Under the pieces are notes generated by a model. It had not been told where the DNA came from. It did not search any database and saw only the letters and a program-made list of their open reading frames with translations. A program made the position numbers and the translations under genes. A stretch of 64,000 nucleotides of DNA, from the NCBI RefSeq assembly GCF_963576615.1, contig NC_088714.1:65418667-65482666 (forward strand), written 5' to 3'. The stretch is from Watersipora subatra (taxonomy: Eukaryota; Bryozoa; Gymnolaemata; Cheilostomatida; Watersiporidae). This document shows, in pieces, positions 1-11,100 of this stretch. How positions within the stretch are numbered: the stretch's first letter is position 1; each line of letters starts with the position of its first letter.

Positions 1-176
1 ATAACTTACCTCATATATAATGATATAATACTAGTATACCTTACCTAATATATAATGATATAATACTAGTATACTTTACCTCATATATAATGATATAATA
101 CTAGTGTACCTTACCTAATATATAATGATATAATACTAGCATACCTTACCTCATATATAATGATATAATACTAGTA
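1..176. repeat. 35-bp tandem array, left segment (BIRC6 intron 10)
   Basis: Five AT-rich units of 35 bp, the left part of the array continued at 1616-2035. It is separated from the rest by the Tigger-like insertion at 177-1615. It starts at or before position 1, so the full length is unknown. On the BIRC6 strand each unit contains AG|GTAAG. Confidence 0.95.
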
Positions 177-635
177 CAGTCATACTTCGACTTGCGAGCT
201 TAATGCGTTCCGAGACTGAGCTCGTATGTCAATTTACTCGCATGTTAGTGCAATTTATTTATATATAGAACAATTAAATATATTTTGATTGGTTTCCATA
301 CTCTAAAAAATTCAAATAAAACACTCAAAACAAGATATTGTAACAGGAAGAACGTGTTGGTTATTGTTCTAACTTAGCACATGCTTTCAAAAAACAACAA
401 ATAAAAAATAATGCAAAGAAATGTGATTAATTAAAATGTAAAATTAAATACCTACAATAGCAGCTAACGCTAGAATTTGCCAGAGAGGGAGATATAAGTT
501 ATCCTTCATTACAACAGTTGACTTTGATAAATTTAAAATAAATCAAAGTCTTAAAAGACAAACTTAGAAGCAAACCTAAAAGCAAACTTTCATTTTTAAC
601 TTAACGTAATTAAAATTTCTTCGGCGTTCATAATT

Positions 636-1228
636 TTAAGTTGCTCGCTGGTTAGCTAATTTTTCCTTTGTTTCGCTTTCACGACTAGCCGGCCGTTTTA
701 AGATAAACCTATCTAAGGACGTTTGTTTTTGTCGCCCTTTCAACATGTTGCGATTAGGGCGAACACAGGTGTCGTCACAAAGTGTTAATGCACGACCACT
801 AGCCAACTTGCTCGAATGTCTATTTTTATTGTTTTGATATATAGCACCGGCCTTTTCACATAGCATCGTTTCAGTTACGCTGTTACCAGCCAATTGTTTA
901 TCGTTTATCCCATGCTTGAGCAGTCCCTCCATCAGCGGTCGTAAAGATCGCTGCGCCGTTTAGAAACTATGGTTAGTCCTTTTGTGAAATAAATGCCCTG
1001 AAAATAATCCATCTGTTTGATCATTGTGGATATATTTCGGTTACATTGCTGAGCTAGCTCAATCACGCATACACATTTCGCATATTTTTCAATAATTTTC
1101 CGTTTAATATCAATTGTTATCACATGCTTTTTCTTTGCATTATCTTTCATTTTACTGGCAAACTGTCGGACTACGCACAGTACTTTTAATTCACATAACT
1201 CTGCACTGAAAATCGCACACAAAAACAC
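636..1228 (-). pseudogene. Tigger transposase remnant
   Basis: Two overlapping frames. The first (1228-932) carries a CENP-B-type N-terminal helix-turn-helix (ITIDIKRKIIEKYA ... VIELAQQCN). The second (932-636) carries the second DNA-binding helix region (GINDKQLAGNSVTETMLCEK) and then a C-terminal tail (KQTSLDRFILKRPASRESE) that in intact relatives lies past the DDE nuclease. A frameshift joins the frames and the nuclease region has been deleted between domain and tail. Confidence 0.8.
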
Positions 1229-1324
1229 GGTACAAACATATTATAACCTGAGCAATTAAAAATACAGAGTGATGCTGTTCTCATAAAACATCTCTGGCAT
1301 ACTTGGCAACTGACTCACGTGCAG

Positions 1325-1497
1325 ACCTGCCAACCCAAGAGTGGGGCAATGCATGGGATTTGGTTTTGGGGCAATTGATGTATCAATGATAGTATATATA
1401 AAATTGTGGAAATTGGGGCCAAAATCTCACGCATTTCCATTTTTTCTTTGGGGTGATTGCGTGAGTCTCACGCCCAATGCGTGAGAGTTGGCAGGTA
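1325..1497 (-). mobile_element. small MITE, copy 1 (nested in Tigger)
   Basis: About 173 bp with ACCTGCC/GGCAGGT ends and repeated TCACGCA motifs. A second copy in opposite orientation lies at 24636-24807 with high similarity along its length, which defines the family boundaries. No coding capacity. Confidence 0.75.
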
Positions 1498-1615
1498 TGC
1501 TCACGTGCTCATATCTCAAACATGGCTCGTATGTTAGTGCTAAAACTTGCTTTAAAGCTGACTCGTATCTCAAGTTTCTCGTAAGTTGGAGCACTCGTAA
1601 GTTGCAGTATTACTG

Positions 1616-2035
1616 TATATCTTACCTAATATATAATGATATAATACTAGTATACCTTACCTAATATATAATGATGTAATACTAGTGTACCTTACCTCAT
1701 ATATAATGATATAATACTAGTATACCTTACCTCATATATAATGATATAATACTAGCATACCTTACCTCATATATAATGATATAATACTAGTGTACCTTAC
1801 CTAATATATAATGATATAATACTAGTATATTTTATCTCATATATAATGATATAATACTAGCATACCTTACCTCATATATAATGATATAATACTAGCATAC
1901 CTTACCTCATATATAATGATATAATACTAGTGTACCTCACCTAATATATAATGATATAATACTAGTATATTTTACCTCATATATAATGATATAATACTAG
2001 CATACTTTACCTCATATGTAATGATGGCTCCACAG
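1616..2035. repeat. 35-bp tandem array carrying exon 10 splice donor
   Basis: About eleven units of 35 bp running up to BIRC6 exon 10, which supplies the last unit. Read on the minus strand each unit ends ATATATGAG|GTAAGG or ATATTAG|GTAAGG, against the genuine boundary ACATATGAG|GTAAAG at 2011/2010. The 15 exonic bases before the true donor are copied in the units with one change. Many copies match the donor consensus at +5 better than the real site does. Confidence 0.93.
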
Positions 2036-2152
2036 CGCAAGCCCGAGTGACAAGGGAAGTTATTTAGGTCCTTGAAGGCTATGTAAGCAATTAGATACCG
2101 TCGGTCTAGACTTTGTTCCAAGATTTCTATCTCAAACCCAGGATAACAAAAG
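2011..2152 (-). CDS. BIRC6: BIRC6 exon 10
   Basis: Acceptor TTGCAG|C, donor GAG|GTAAAG, 47 codons and one base. The strand-turn-strand LEQSLDRRYLIAYIAF parallels the vertebrate blade containing DGIHLLVGLRT. The intron that follows begins with a 35-bp tandem array whose units copy this exon end and donor. Later exons lie beyond the left edge. Confidence 0.72.
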
Positions 2153-5100
2153 CTGCAATGTAAAAATACCGTGAAGTGATATATGTACAGTGATATATGT
2201 ACATGTATATATATAGTTACATGTACAGTTGAATGAGGCCTGTCTAAGACAACCACTAAACTACACATCTACTCCGACACTGACTTGAAATCTATACCAA
2301 ATACAGTGGTAAATCTGTAATAACCTTCTTGCCTCTTACCATTCAGGAATTTCGATAGTATGAGTTCGCTTGGCATTGCATGGCATGACATGTCCTTTTT
2401 CACTCTTTTCTTTAGGAGGTTCTGAGACTAGATAATGCTGCTCCAAGTAAATGGCTTCGGCAAGAGCCTCTGGAGAGCTAAGACAAACAGACAACCATTA
2501 GAACCTAATACATGAAGAAATCGATAGAGCTATGCTTCGAACCAACTTCTATATTGACACCCTTAAATGTGACAAAACTACAATCTCTACGTATATATTT
2601 CTCAAAGTTTGTGTGCCTGTCTGTGTCGGTGTATGTCCAGCTATAGCTATTTATATATTGGCATTAAAATTCCGCATTCTGGTGGATTTGAACTCATGGA
2701 GATTGCAATTGCAAGTTTTAAATCCACACACTCGACTACTGAGCTATATAAGTGTATTGATCAAGGACACTATCATATACTGTACAGAGTATGCACACCC
2801 TAAATGATGTATTATTTGAGTATTACGCGTTACGACGCCCCTGTTATAAAGTATTTTTCCCCTAACTCTAGGAAACATGACGCTTTTTCGTTGAGGCGAA
2901 TTATTTCTGCCACACGATATTAACAATAATTTCTCTCAAAATAAAAATTTGGCGATTTGGGTACTAATTATTTACAATATTAAGAGATGAATGTTGCTCG
3001 CTGTGGTGAGTTCAGAGTTATCTTTTATGGTAAAAACGGATTCGCAAACGAATAAATAAAATTTTAGTACCAAGTTTGAAGTTTACTAAAATACATACTA
3101 AAACTTCTTTCAAGTATGTGTTTAGTAAACTAAATTTATTTAGGTTAGATTCAGCGTTTATGTTACACGTCTGTCTCGAAGGTGAGAACTCTCCACGTAG
3201 TACATGGTAATGTTATATTATCTTGCAGATAATAACCACAAAATGCACTAAAGTTAATGTAGGTACCTATAGTTACTAAAAGTTAACATATTATTTTGTT
3301 ACTATTTGATAATGATGATTTTTACCAGGAGGTGATTGCATTAGATAATTACTATGGATTTCTATATCACTCTATGTACGTCTATAACCTACGATATTTT
3401 CGAATGCCAACACTGACATGCAATCGTTGCAAACCAGACCATATCTAGGCATTACTTGCCAATGATTTTACATTTAAACACCTTTACATTTTATTTTTCC
3501 TCCTAATCTCTAATTTTTTCTCTAATCTTTTTTCCTGGTATGAAGTTTAAAAGTTAGAACGTTAAATGTTTTATATGTTGGAAAAAAAATTTTTTTTTAA
3601 ATGTTTTACTACCCGGGCAACGCCGGCTGGTACAGCTAGTATTGGTAAAATAAGAAGAAGAACTGCTAATCAGTACTCACTAATAATACTAAGATAGCTT
3701 GGAGTTCAACAGCCTTTGGCTCCAACCTTCCCTTTGTAAATGTCATAACTCTCTTATTTCGACTTTATGATACATACCTAAAGGAAGCGGCGTAGGCATC
3801 GTCAAGGTCAACCTGGCCAACTGTGGAAGACATGTATCCTGTCTCATATGAGGCTAGCTGTGCCATCTAAAACCAAACAGTGAAAAGCGTAGAGATAGAT
3901 TACTTGGTCGCAATAAATAAAGAAGGGTATGCTGCCGATGGTAAGTTTATAGTGACAGGAAGCAGCAGGCGAATGTCTTGGCATGTCAGGGCTCTTGGAA
4001 ACTCAAGAGAAAATGGGAAGCTTCATATCTTTATGAAACTGTCTGCATCCCGAGGTGACAGAAATACGTGTCAGAGCGATAAATTGACTCTGGTTTATTT
4101 GAAGTCAGGTAATAAGATCAAGTAAAAATACCAGAATTTGTCCATTGTGTAGCAGGACATTAGAGAGCTCGTCTAGCGATGGAGAGCTACTACTTTTACA
4201 TAGTCAAAACCTCTCACATGAAAGTCCACTTGAAGACATTGGAGATTCCTGCGTGCTTATACAGCTGCATGTTCACACGTGTACGTCCATACTTGTTTGT
4301 CTACTTTAATACTCCTCTTTCATGCACTCTAATTTAAGCAAAATACAGTTTAAATCAATTTAAATCAAACTTTTTAGCGCTTTTTAACTTTCACTTACAA
4401 TAAATATTGCAATTTTCCAAGCAATTTCTGACACTATGTTTAAAACCGCTATACATGTCGAGACAGAATATTCGCTCAAATTTCATGCAGGTCAAATTAC
4501 TCATATACACTGCACCCCTGGTTACGACGCCCCTTTTGTATACACCCCTGTTTTACAGTTTTTTGTCTTACCATGTTTTTTCATCCCCTCCTAACGAAAA
4601 ATTTTATCGCGAGTCAACATCAACAAAAATGTCTCTCTAAGTTCAAATTTGGCGGTCGGTGTGCTGAATACATCGATATAACGAGAATGACAATATGTTA
4701 TTCTATGGCAATATGAGTGGCAATGTATTATTATATGCTATCCTTCGAATACCCTCCCACATTGCCTGACAGAGATACGATGTTCAATTTCTGTATTTCA
4801 GTTCAGACTTATTTGTTAAAAGTTGAAGTGAAAACGAAGCTGGAAACCGGTAATAAAGATTACGGCAATGACAAAATTAAAGTTTAGTAAAATACATACT
4901 AAAACTTATTTTCAAGTGTGTGTTTAGTAAACTAAATTAATTGAAGTTAAATTCAAAGTTTATGTTATACGTCTGTCTCGAAGGTAAGAGCTCCATATGG
5001 TACGCACTAGTGCTGGGCACGGGTAGTAATACTCGTTGAACTCGCGGGTTTATCTTCTCTCGAGTATCGGGTAATAGAGATTTCGGGTATTCCGGTCCTT

Positions 5101-8100
5101 CGGGTTCGGGTTTTGACTTTCAAGTTCAGGTTTTGGTACACGGATCCGTCGGGTAGTGTTAACAAAAACCCGGTCTATTGCATCCTGCGCTCTTAGTCTG
5201 GGACCACAGGGCATCTCTGTGTCATTTTTGCTAAGGAAGCATGACAATGGAGTTTAACGAGTCTTTAATTTAATAGATAGAATAAAATATATCATACCTT
5301 ATTTACTATGCCTACTAGAAATATTGTAGTCAAGCAGTGATTACTTGTCATTAAAAGGTGAGAAGAAATACTTACATCACATTTTATTTGCGCAATTAGC
5401 CAAATCGGCTTCGTAAACAAATCTATGCCATTTTTAATACGGCGCGTGTTCGCTATCACTGATAACACATAGGTCCTTAGTCTGTTTCCGCTATCGCCTT
5501 GTTAGAAACAGCTATCAGCGTTGATAGTAGCTTTGATAGCAGCGTTGATAGCAGCGCTGATAGTGAAAATTTAATAACTCTGTTTAAAATTATTACCACA
5601 GCTAGCTATGATGGATTACATAATTCATTATAACCAAGTTCTACTAAGCCAACAAGCCTTACTAACGGAAAAAGCCGATAATGTAAAGTTTTTTATGATA
5701 TTTGGAGCACCATCTACAAAAAGTCAGAGGTACATAGAACATGCTTAAGTATTAAGCTACCATAGACCCTATCTTCTGCCACCTGTTGACACGAAAATGC
5801 CCTGTAGCCCCAGACTATCTTGACTGTTTAACAATCCACCTGTTAACGCTGCGAGTACGAATGTTAGTCAATAAAAATTGTGAAAAATGATAAATAAATT
5901 GAAAAGAAATATAATTGCTTTGTAAATTTGAAGATAAATCTGTTTAGAAAATTTAAACATAAAATCCATATCAATAAACCCGATACCCGAAAAACCCGTA
6001 GGCAAAGAAATACCCGAGCCTAGCACTACTAGCTACCCGATACTCGAAAAACCCGAACAGAAGGGGGCGGGTCTAAACCCGTTGACCAAGAAGTACTCGT
6101 GCCCAGCACTAGTACGCACTGTACATTGTAATGTTACATTTCATTGCAGATCATAACCAATGCGTACACTAAAGTTACTGTAGGTAACTATGGTTACTAA
6201 GGTTAATATACTATTCCATTACTAATTTTTAATGTGTACATTACATTAAAATTTTGAATTGAATCAAAATATAAAATTTTGATGTTTTTAACAGGTGTTT
6301 GCATTAGATAATTACTATGGGTTTTTTATACCCCTCTATACGACATTTCGCCTTGCGATGCCAACACCGAAACAAATTAATATCATATGACGGCGGGGGG
6401 GGGGGGGGGGGGGGGGTCGTCCATTGTACAGAGGTTATCGCAAGTCAAAAGTCGAGCCTATTAGTGACGCTAGAATAAAGCAAAGGTCTCACTCTTTTTA
6501 CCTCGCTAAACCTTGGCAAGTAGACATTGCACCAGAGGCACATGTATCACTAGGTTACTAACATGTATCACTAGCATATAATTCAACTTCCTCTGTTACA
6601 TCAAAGGCTGACCTAGAGACTGTAAAGACATATCGCAATGGAAAGACACAACATACGTTATTATAGAGTGAGGCTACAATCAGGGACATGCCACTGGTGT
6701 CATCCTCCTTCGTGATTAGACACAGAGCTGTCAGCCGGTAAGAGAAGATAATGTGCTCCATTACATGCGACTCCACTTCTGGCATCTCCAGAGATGTAGA
6801 AGGATCTCCAATAGCGTCTAGGTCAATAAACAACATCATAAGACTGTGGGGGCCACCCAACTGTTCGGTGATCAAACTAACTTGGCAAGATATATTCATG
6901 GTCTATCACAAATAAAAATTACAAGTATTATAACAGCATAGGTATATTCTAGTACTACTTACACGATTTTGGTTCTATCTGGAAATGCCTACATAAATCC
7001 AGTTGTCTCCCCATGCTGTACATCTTAACCGAGTTCTCATCTGGCTTAGCGATAGCGAGGAATACACTATCTCCATACCTACAGGTTGTCATCAGCTAGA
7101 AAGAGAAATATTTCACTCCATAACAGCTGCAGCTCTAGGTCTCTGACCAATATTATTATTATTATTGCTATCAGTGTTCTCATTTCCGACTCCAACATAT
7201 TTTCATATTGTTTAACGAGCAAATCCGTAGCTCTTTGTTCACTAGAACACAACTAACGCAGCCCTCAAAATCTGTTACACGCGGGCGAAATGCATTGCTG
7301 ACACATGGTGCACATACTTGTTGTGGTTGCATGAAAGGATGTTACAAAACGCCGCGCTGTTTTGTAGCATCCTTTCACGCACAATAGATCCTTCCAATAG
7401 ATTTCCATCTTTTCTTTGAACAATAGATGGACCAATGAGAATTAGCTTCAGTGTTGTGAAGGCTATGAAACCCTTACAAAATTTTCCAGTACCAACATTG
7501 AAGTACTGTCAGAATATACAGAGTGTGTATATGGATGACCAACAGTATGTAATCACAGTAATATTTGTGCAGCTATTCGTATTACTATATTTTGCTTTAA
7601 AAAATTCGTTGCGTGTCAGCGATAAAAACAACGAAGCACAATATATTTTTATGTTCATAATAAACAAATTTAACTATAAAAAAGGATTTTCACATATTTA
7701 ATCACCCAGAATATTATCTGAAAAGTTTTTAAGTCGTTCCAATTTACACTAGTGACTATTATATTCATGCTACTAGTGATAATATTGTTGCCCATATATG
7801 AATAGCCATTTGTGTGAAGCTCTTACCTACCATTAACCTTTCAGGAAACAGAGCTAAGTTTTAGAAGAAGGCAAGTTTCAAGGTCAGAGTTGGTATGTAA
7901 CAGTTAATTTATGTTACCATTGCCTAGTCTGATTTGGAACCTTTCTATAATTCATTAGCATGAATGCTGTGTGTTATTATATGTATTATATGGGTCGTCG
8001 TCACAGAAACCATGGTTAAGTCACAAATCACAAAGTTGAGTTATCCGACTTTAAAGTTACACTAACTGAATTTATAATATTGGTAACAATTTTTGTAACA

Positions 8101-11100
8101 CGTGCATCTGGACCAATCAAAGAGTGATCTTTCTGAATCTGAAGTCAGTTTAGATAATAAATGTCTTTAACCCTCGGAAAAAAAACTTAAAACCACTGCT
8201 ATGCTAAACAGGAAGTACTGAATAATGGCGTCCAACAAACATAATCGTTTCTTTTTGCCGGTTTGAAAGATGATTCTGACATTGTGGACACTTATAATGA
8301 GTACTTTGGTATTCCAACTGATGTCAAAAGCAGTGAAAGTAAAGGGAATGATGATGATATATTCCTAACGATTCTTATAAGATTACAATATTTAATTATA
8401 AGAATAATTATTCGATATTATAAGATTTAATTATAAGAATAATTATTCGAATTTACAAGATCGAAGTATATAGTGACCGATGGTGTGCAATATGTTACTG
8501 TTATTATTTTTTTAAAGATTTTGTTGATCATACTACGATTGTGCTCAATATCGCGGTACTGCCAAGCCGCTTTTAATATCTGCAAAATTAAGTAATACAT
8601 TTTCTTATAAATATACAGCTATTTCTATGACAACCAGCTAAAATTTGTTAAGATTTTTAAATTCAGCATAATGTTTTGGATATAAAGACAGAAATCTAGA
8701 TTAATATCACAACTTCTTGATATTGGTTGCTATGATGTTTTGAAATGTAAACAAAATCATGCATTGGTTTTCGTTTCTCAAACTTGAACACCAGTTTTCT
8801 CGGAACTATGTTTTCGCACTAATGGTAAACGTGTATTCAGTCTATTGACCATAAAATCTGCTGTAATTAAGCTTGAATCAAAATTTTTTATTACAAAATA
8901 ACAGAATTTTTTTTCTTCTGTTAGTGTAGATAACTCTAAATCTTATAATCCCGACTTAACCATGGTTTAGGTGGTCATGACATATATGTGTGTTGTAAAA
9001 TGTACATATATGTGTGTTATTGTATGTGCGGTATTATATGTATTATATGTGTGTTATTATATTATTTATGGAGGGCTATTTTAGGTGTTTGGACTGGAAC
9101 AAATCAAATGAAGTAGCGTATTCTTACAAGGATACTTGGGCCAAAGTACAGACGGCTGTAACACGCTCGGCATATCTCTAAATGGAGTAAATGCATACAA
9201 GCAGTGAGCCCAACGATGCCCACGATTCCCTTTATTTTCATTCAGACAGACCCGCAGGTGGGTGTTTGAGAGGCTGCTTCTCAGGAGCTAGACAGACTTT
9301 CAAAACCAAATATTTTAGCAGCCTAGCGGAAGGAACAGGGTATAGGCAATCAACCAAAAAATTTGGGCATGCAAAGCATTTGCACGGACTAACACGTAGA
9401 CACGCAATGACAAGTGGTAGACACGCAATGACAAGTGGTAGACACGCAATGACAAGTGGTAGACACGCAATGACAAGTGGTAGACACGCAATGACAAGTG
9501 GTAGACACGCAATGACAAGTGGTAGACACGCAATGACAAGTGGTAGACACGCAATGACAAGTGGTAGACACGCAATGACAAGTGGTAGACACGCAATGAC
9601 AAGTGGTAGACACGCAATGACAAGTGGTAGACACGCAATGACAAGTGGTAGACACGCAATGACAAGTGGTAGACACGCAATGACAAGTGGTAGACACGCA
9701 ATGACAAGTGGTAGACACGCAATGACAAGTGGTAGACACGCAATGACAAGTGGTAGACACGCAATGACAAGTGGTAGACACGCAATGACAAGTGGTAGAC
9801 ACGCAATGACAAGTGGTAGACACGCAATGACAAGTGGTAGACACGCAATGACAAATGGTAGACACGCAATGACAAATGGTGGACACGCAATGACAAATGG
9901 TGGACACGCAATGACAAGTGGTAGACACGCAATGACAAGTGGTAGACAAGCAATGACAAGTGGTATTTATGAATGTAGATATAAAGGTTTTGCTGTGCAC
10001 AGGTGATGAAGATTGGGCAAGTTATAGCGACATGTAAAACTTTGCGTTTACCCGAGAGCCGAGGCGTGGAAAGAGAAATAGACTAACAACTCGGCATGGA
10101 AGAAGAGACGGAGACTCTCCCGTATCCAATCAAATGATACACTCATCACATCGGACTTACCTTGTGTGGCGCGTGTATCGCGGGCTGCGAGGCATAGTAT
10201 ACAGCTAAAGGTACATTTTGAGTTGGAACATTCTTGATAAACGGACAGTTAGGCTGGTGTCGTTCGTGCTCCGACCAAGGTTCATCAGTTTTCTCCCAAC
10301 ACACGAGGCAGACATTGCATGTAAAGCACATGCTTCTGTCATCATTACTAGAAGTCGGCTCGTGGTAAAAGCCAGCCCGTGACATTGTTTCTGGTTTGGC
10401 CCATCTACAACCAAAAGCATGAGAAATGCGAGCGTAAGTTAATGAAGAGTCGCCTTACCCTGTGACTATGAACCTACTTTGAACCTAGCAATCTACTATA
10501 CTATATCCTATTTTTTCCTAGTATTTCCTAATCCTACTCTTGGATGTAATGGCAACAATATGTAACATGTAATATGATTCAGACCAGTGTCATATATATG
10601 GCATGCGAGGTGCTGCAACCTGCTATGGAAGCTTATGCAGATGTGTGGTGTGATGTGAACCAAATAGTTATGAAATCGTCAGATGACCAACTGAATCTTG
10701 TGCGCACTCCACGAGAGCAGTGTTCTGCGCGGCCTGACGATTTATCGAAAAATATTGGTCCTAATCAGGCATTAAAGTCAATGGCTGGCTTCTTAAACAT
10801 CTACCAACATGCAAATATTCTGATGCGCCTACATGCATTGACTGCACATTTTCTGAGGATTTGTGACAAACTAAACACATATTTAGATTGTCAGCCATGA
10901 CAGAAGGACGTGATGGAGATTAGGGTGTCTTGACAAACTGCTGTTTTTGGGGAGTTGTCCCCCGTCGAGCGGAGAGAGCAAAACAACAGCTTGTCACAAT
11001 ACGCACTGCCCCTGATGCATCAGCTGCACTGAAAGGGAGTTGTTCTCTTCCGTCTATGCAGCTTGGCTGCGATGTTATGTCGGTCGCTCCATTGGTAACC

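Larger units (their letters stand above)
177..1615 (-). mobile_element. Tigger/pogo-like DNA transposon, internally deleted
   Basis: Ends are inverted: the left begins CAGTCATACTTCGACTTGCG and the right, reversed, CAGTAATACTGCAACTTACG. A TA target duplication flanks it (175-176 and 1616-1617), as expected for Tc1/mariner-pogo elements. It splits a 35-bp tandem array, so it is younger than the array. Coding remnants lie on the minus strand, and the catalytic DDE core is missing, so it cannot move itself. A small MITE is nested at 1325-1497. Confidence 0.88.

Noticed and set aside
3880-4125. 81-codon plus-strand frame
   Set aside because: Antisense within BIRC6 intron 7, no similarity recognised.
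9191-10006. 271-codon plus frame with HAMTSGR repeats and two overlapping minus frames
   Set aside because: Produced by the 21-bp minisatellite within a BIRC6 intron; three frames are open at once, which argues against coding.
10574-10900. 108-codon plus-strand frame
   Set aside because: Lies antisense in BIRC6 intron 4 next to the foldback element; no family similarity or splice context.
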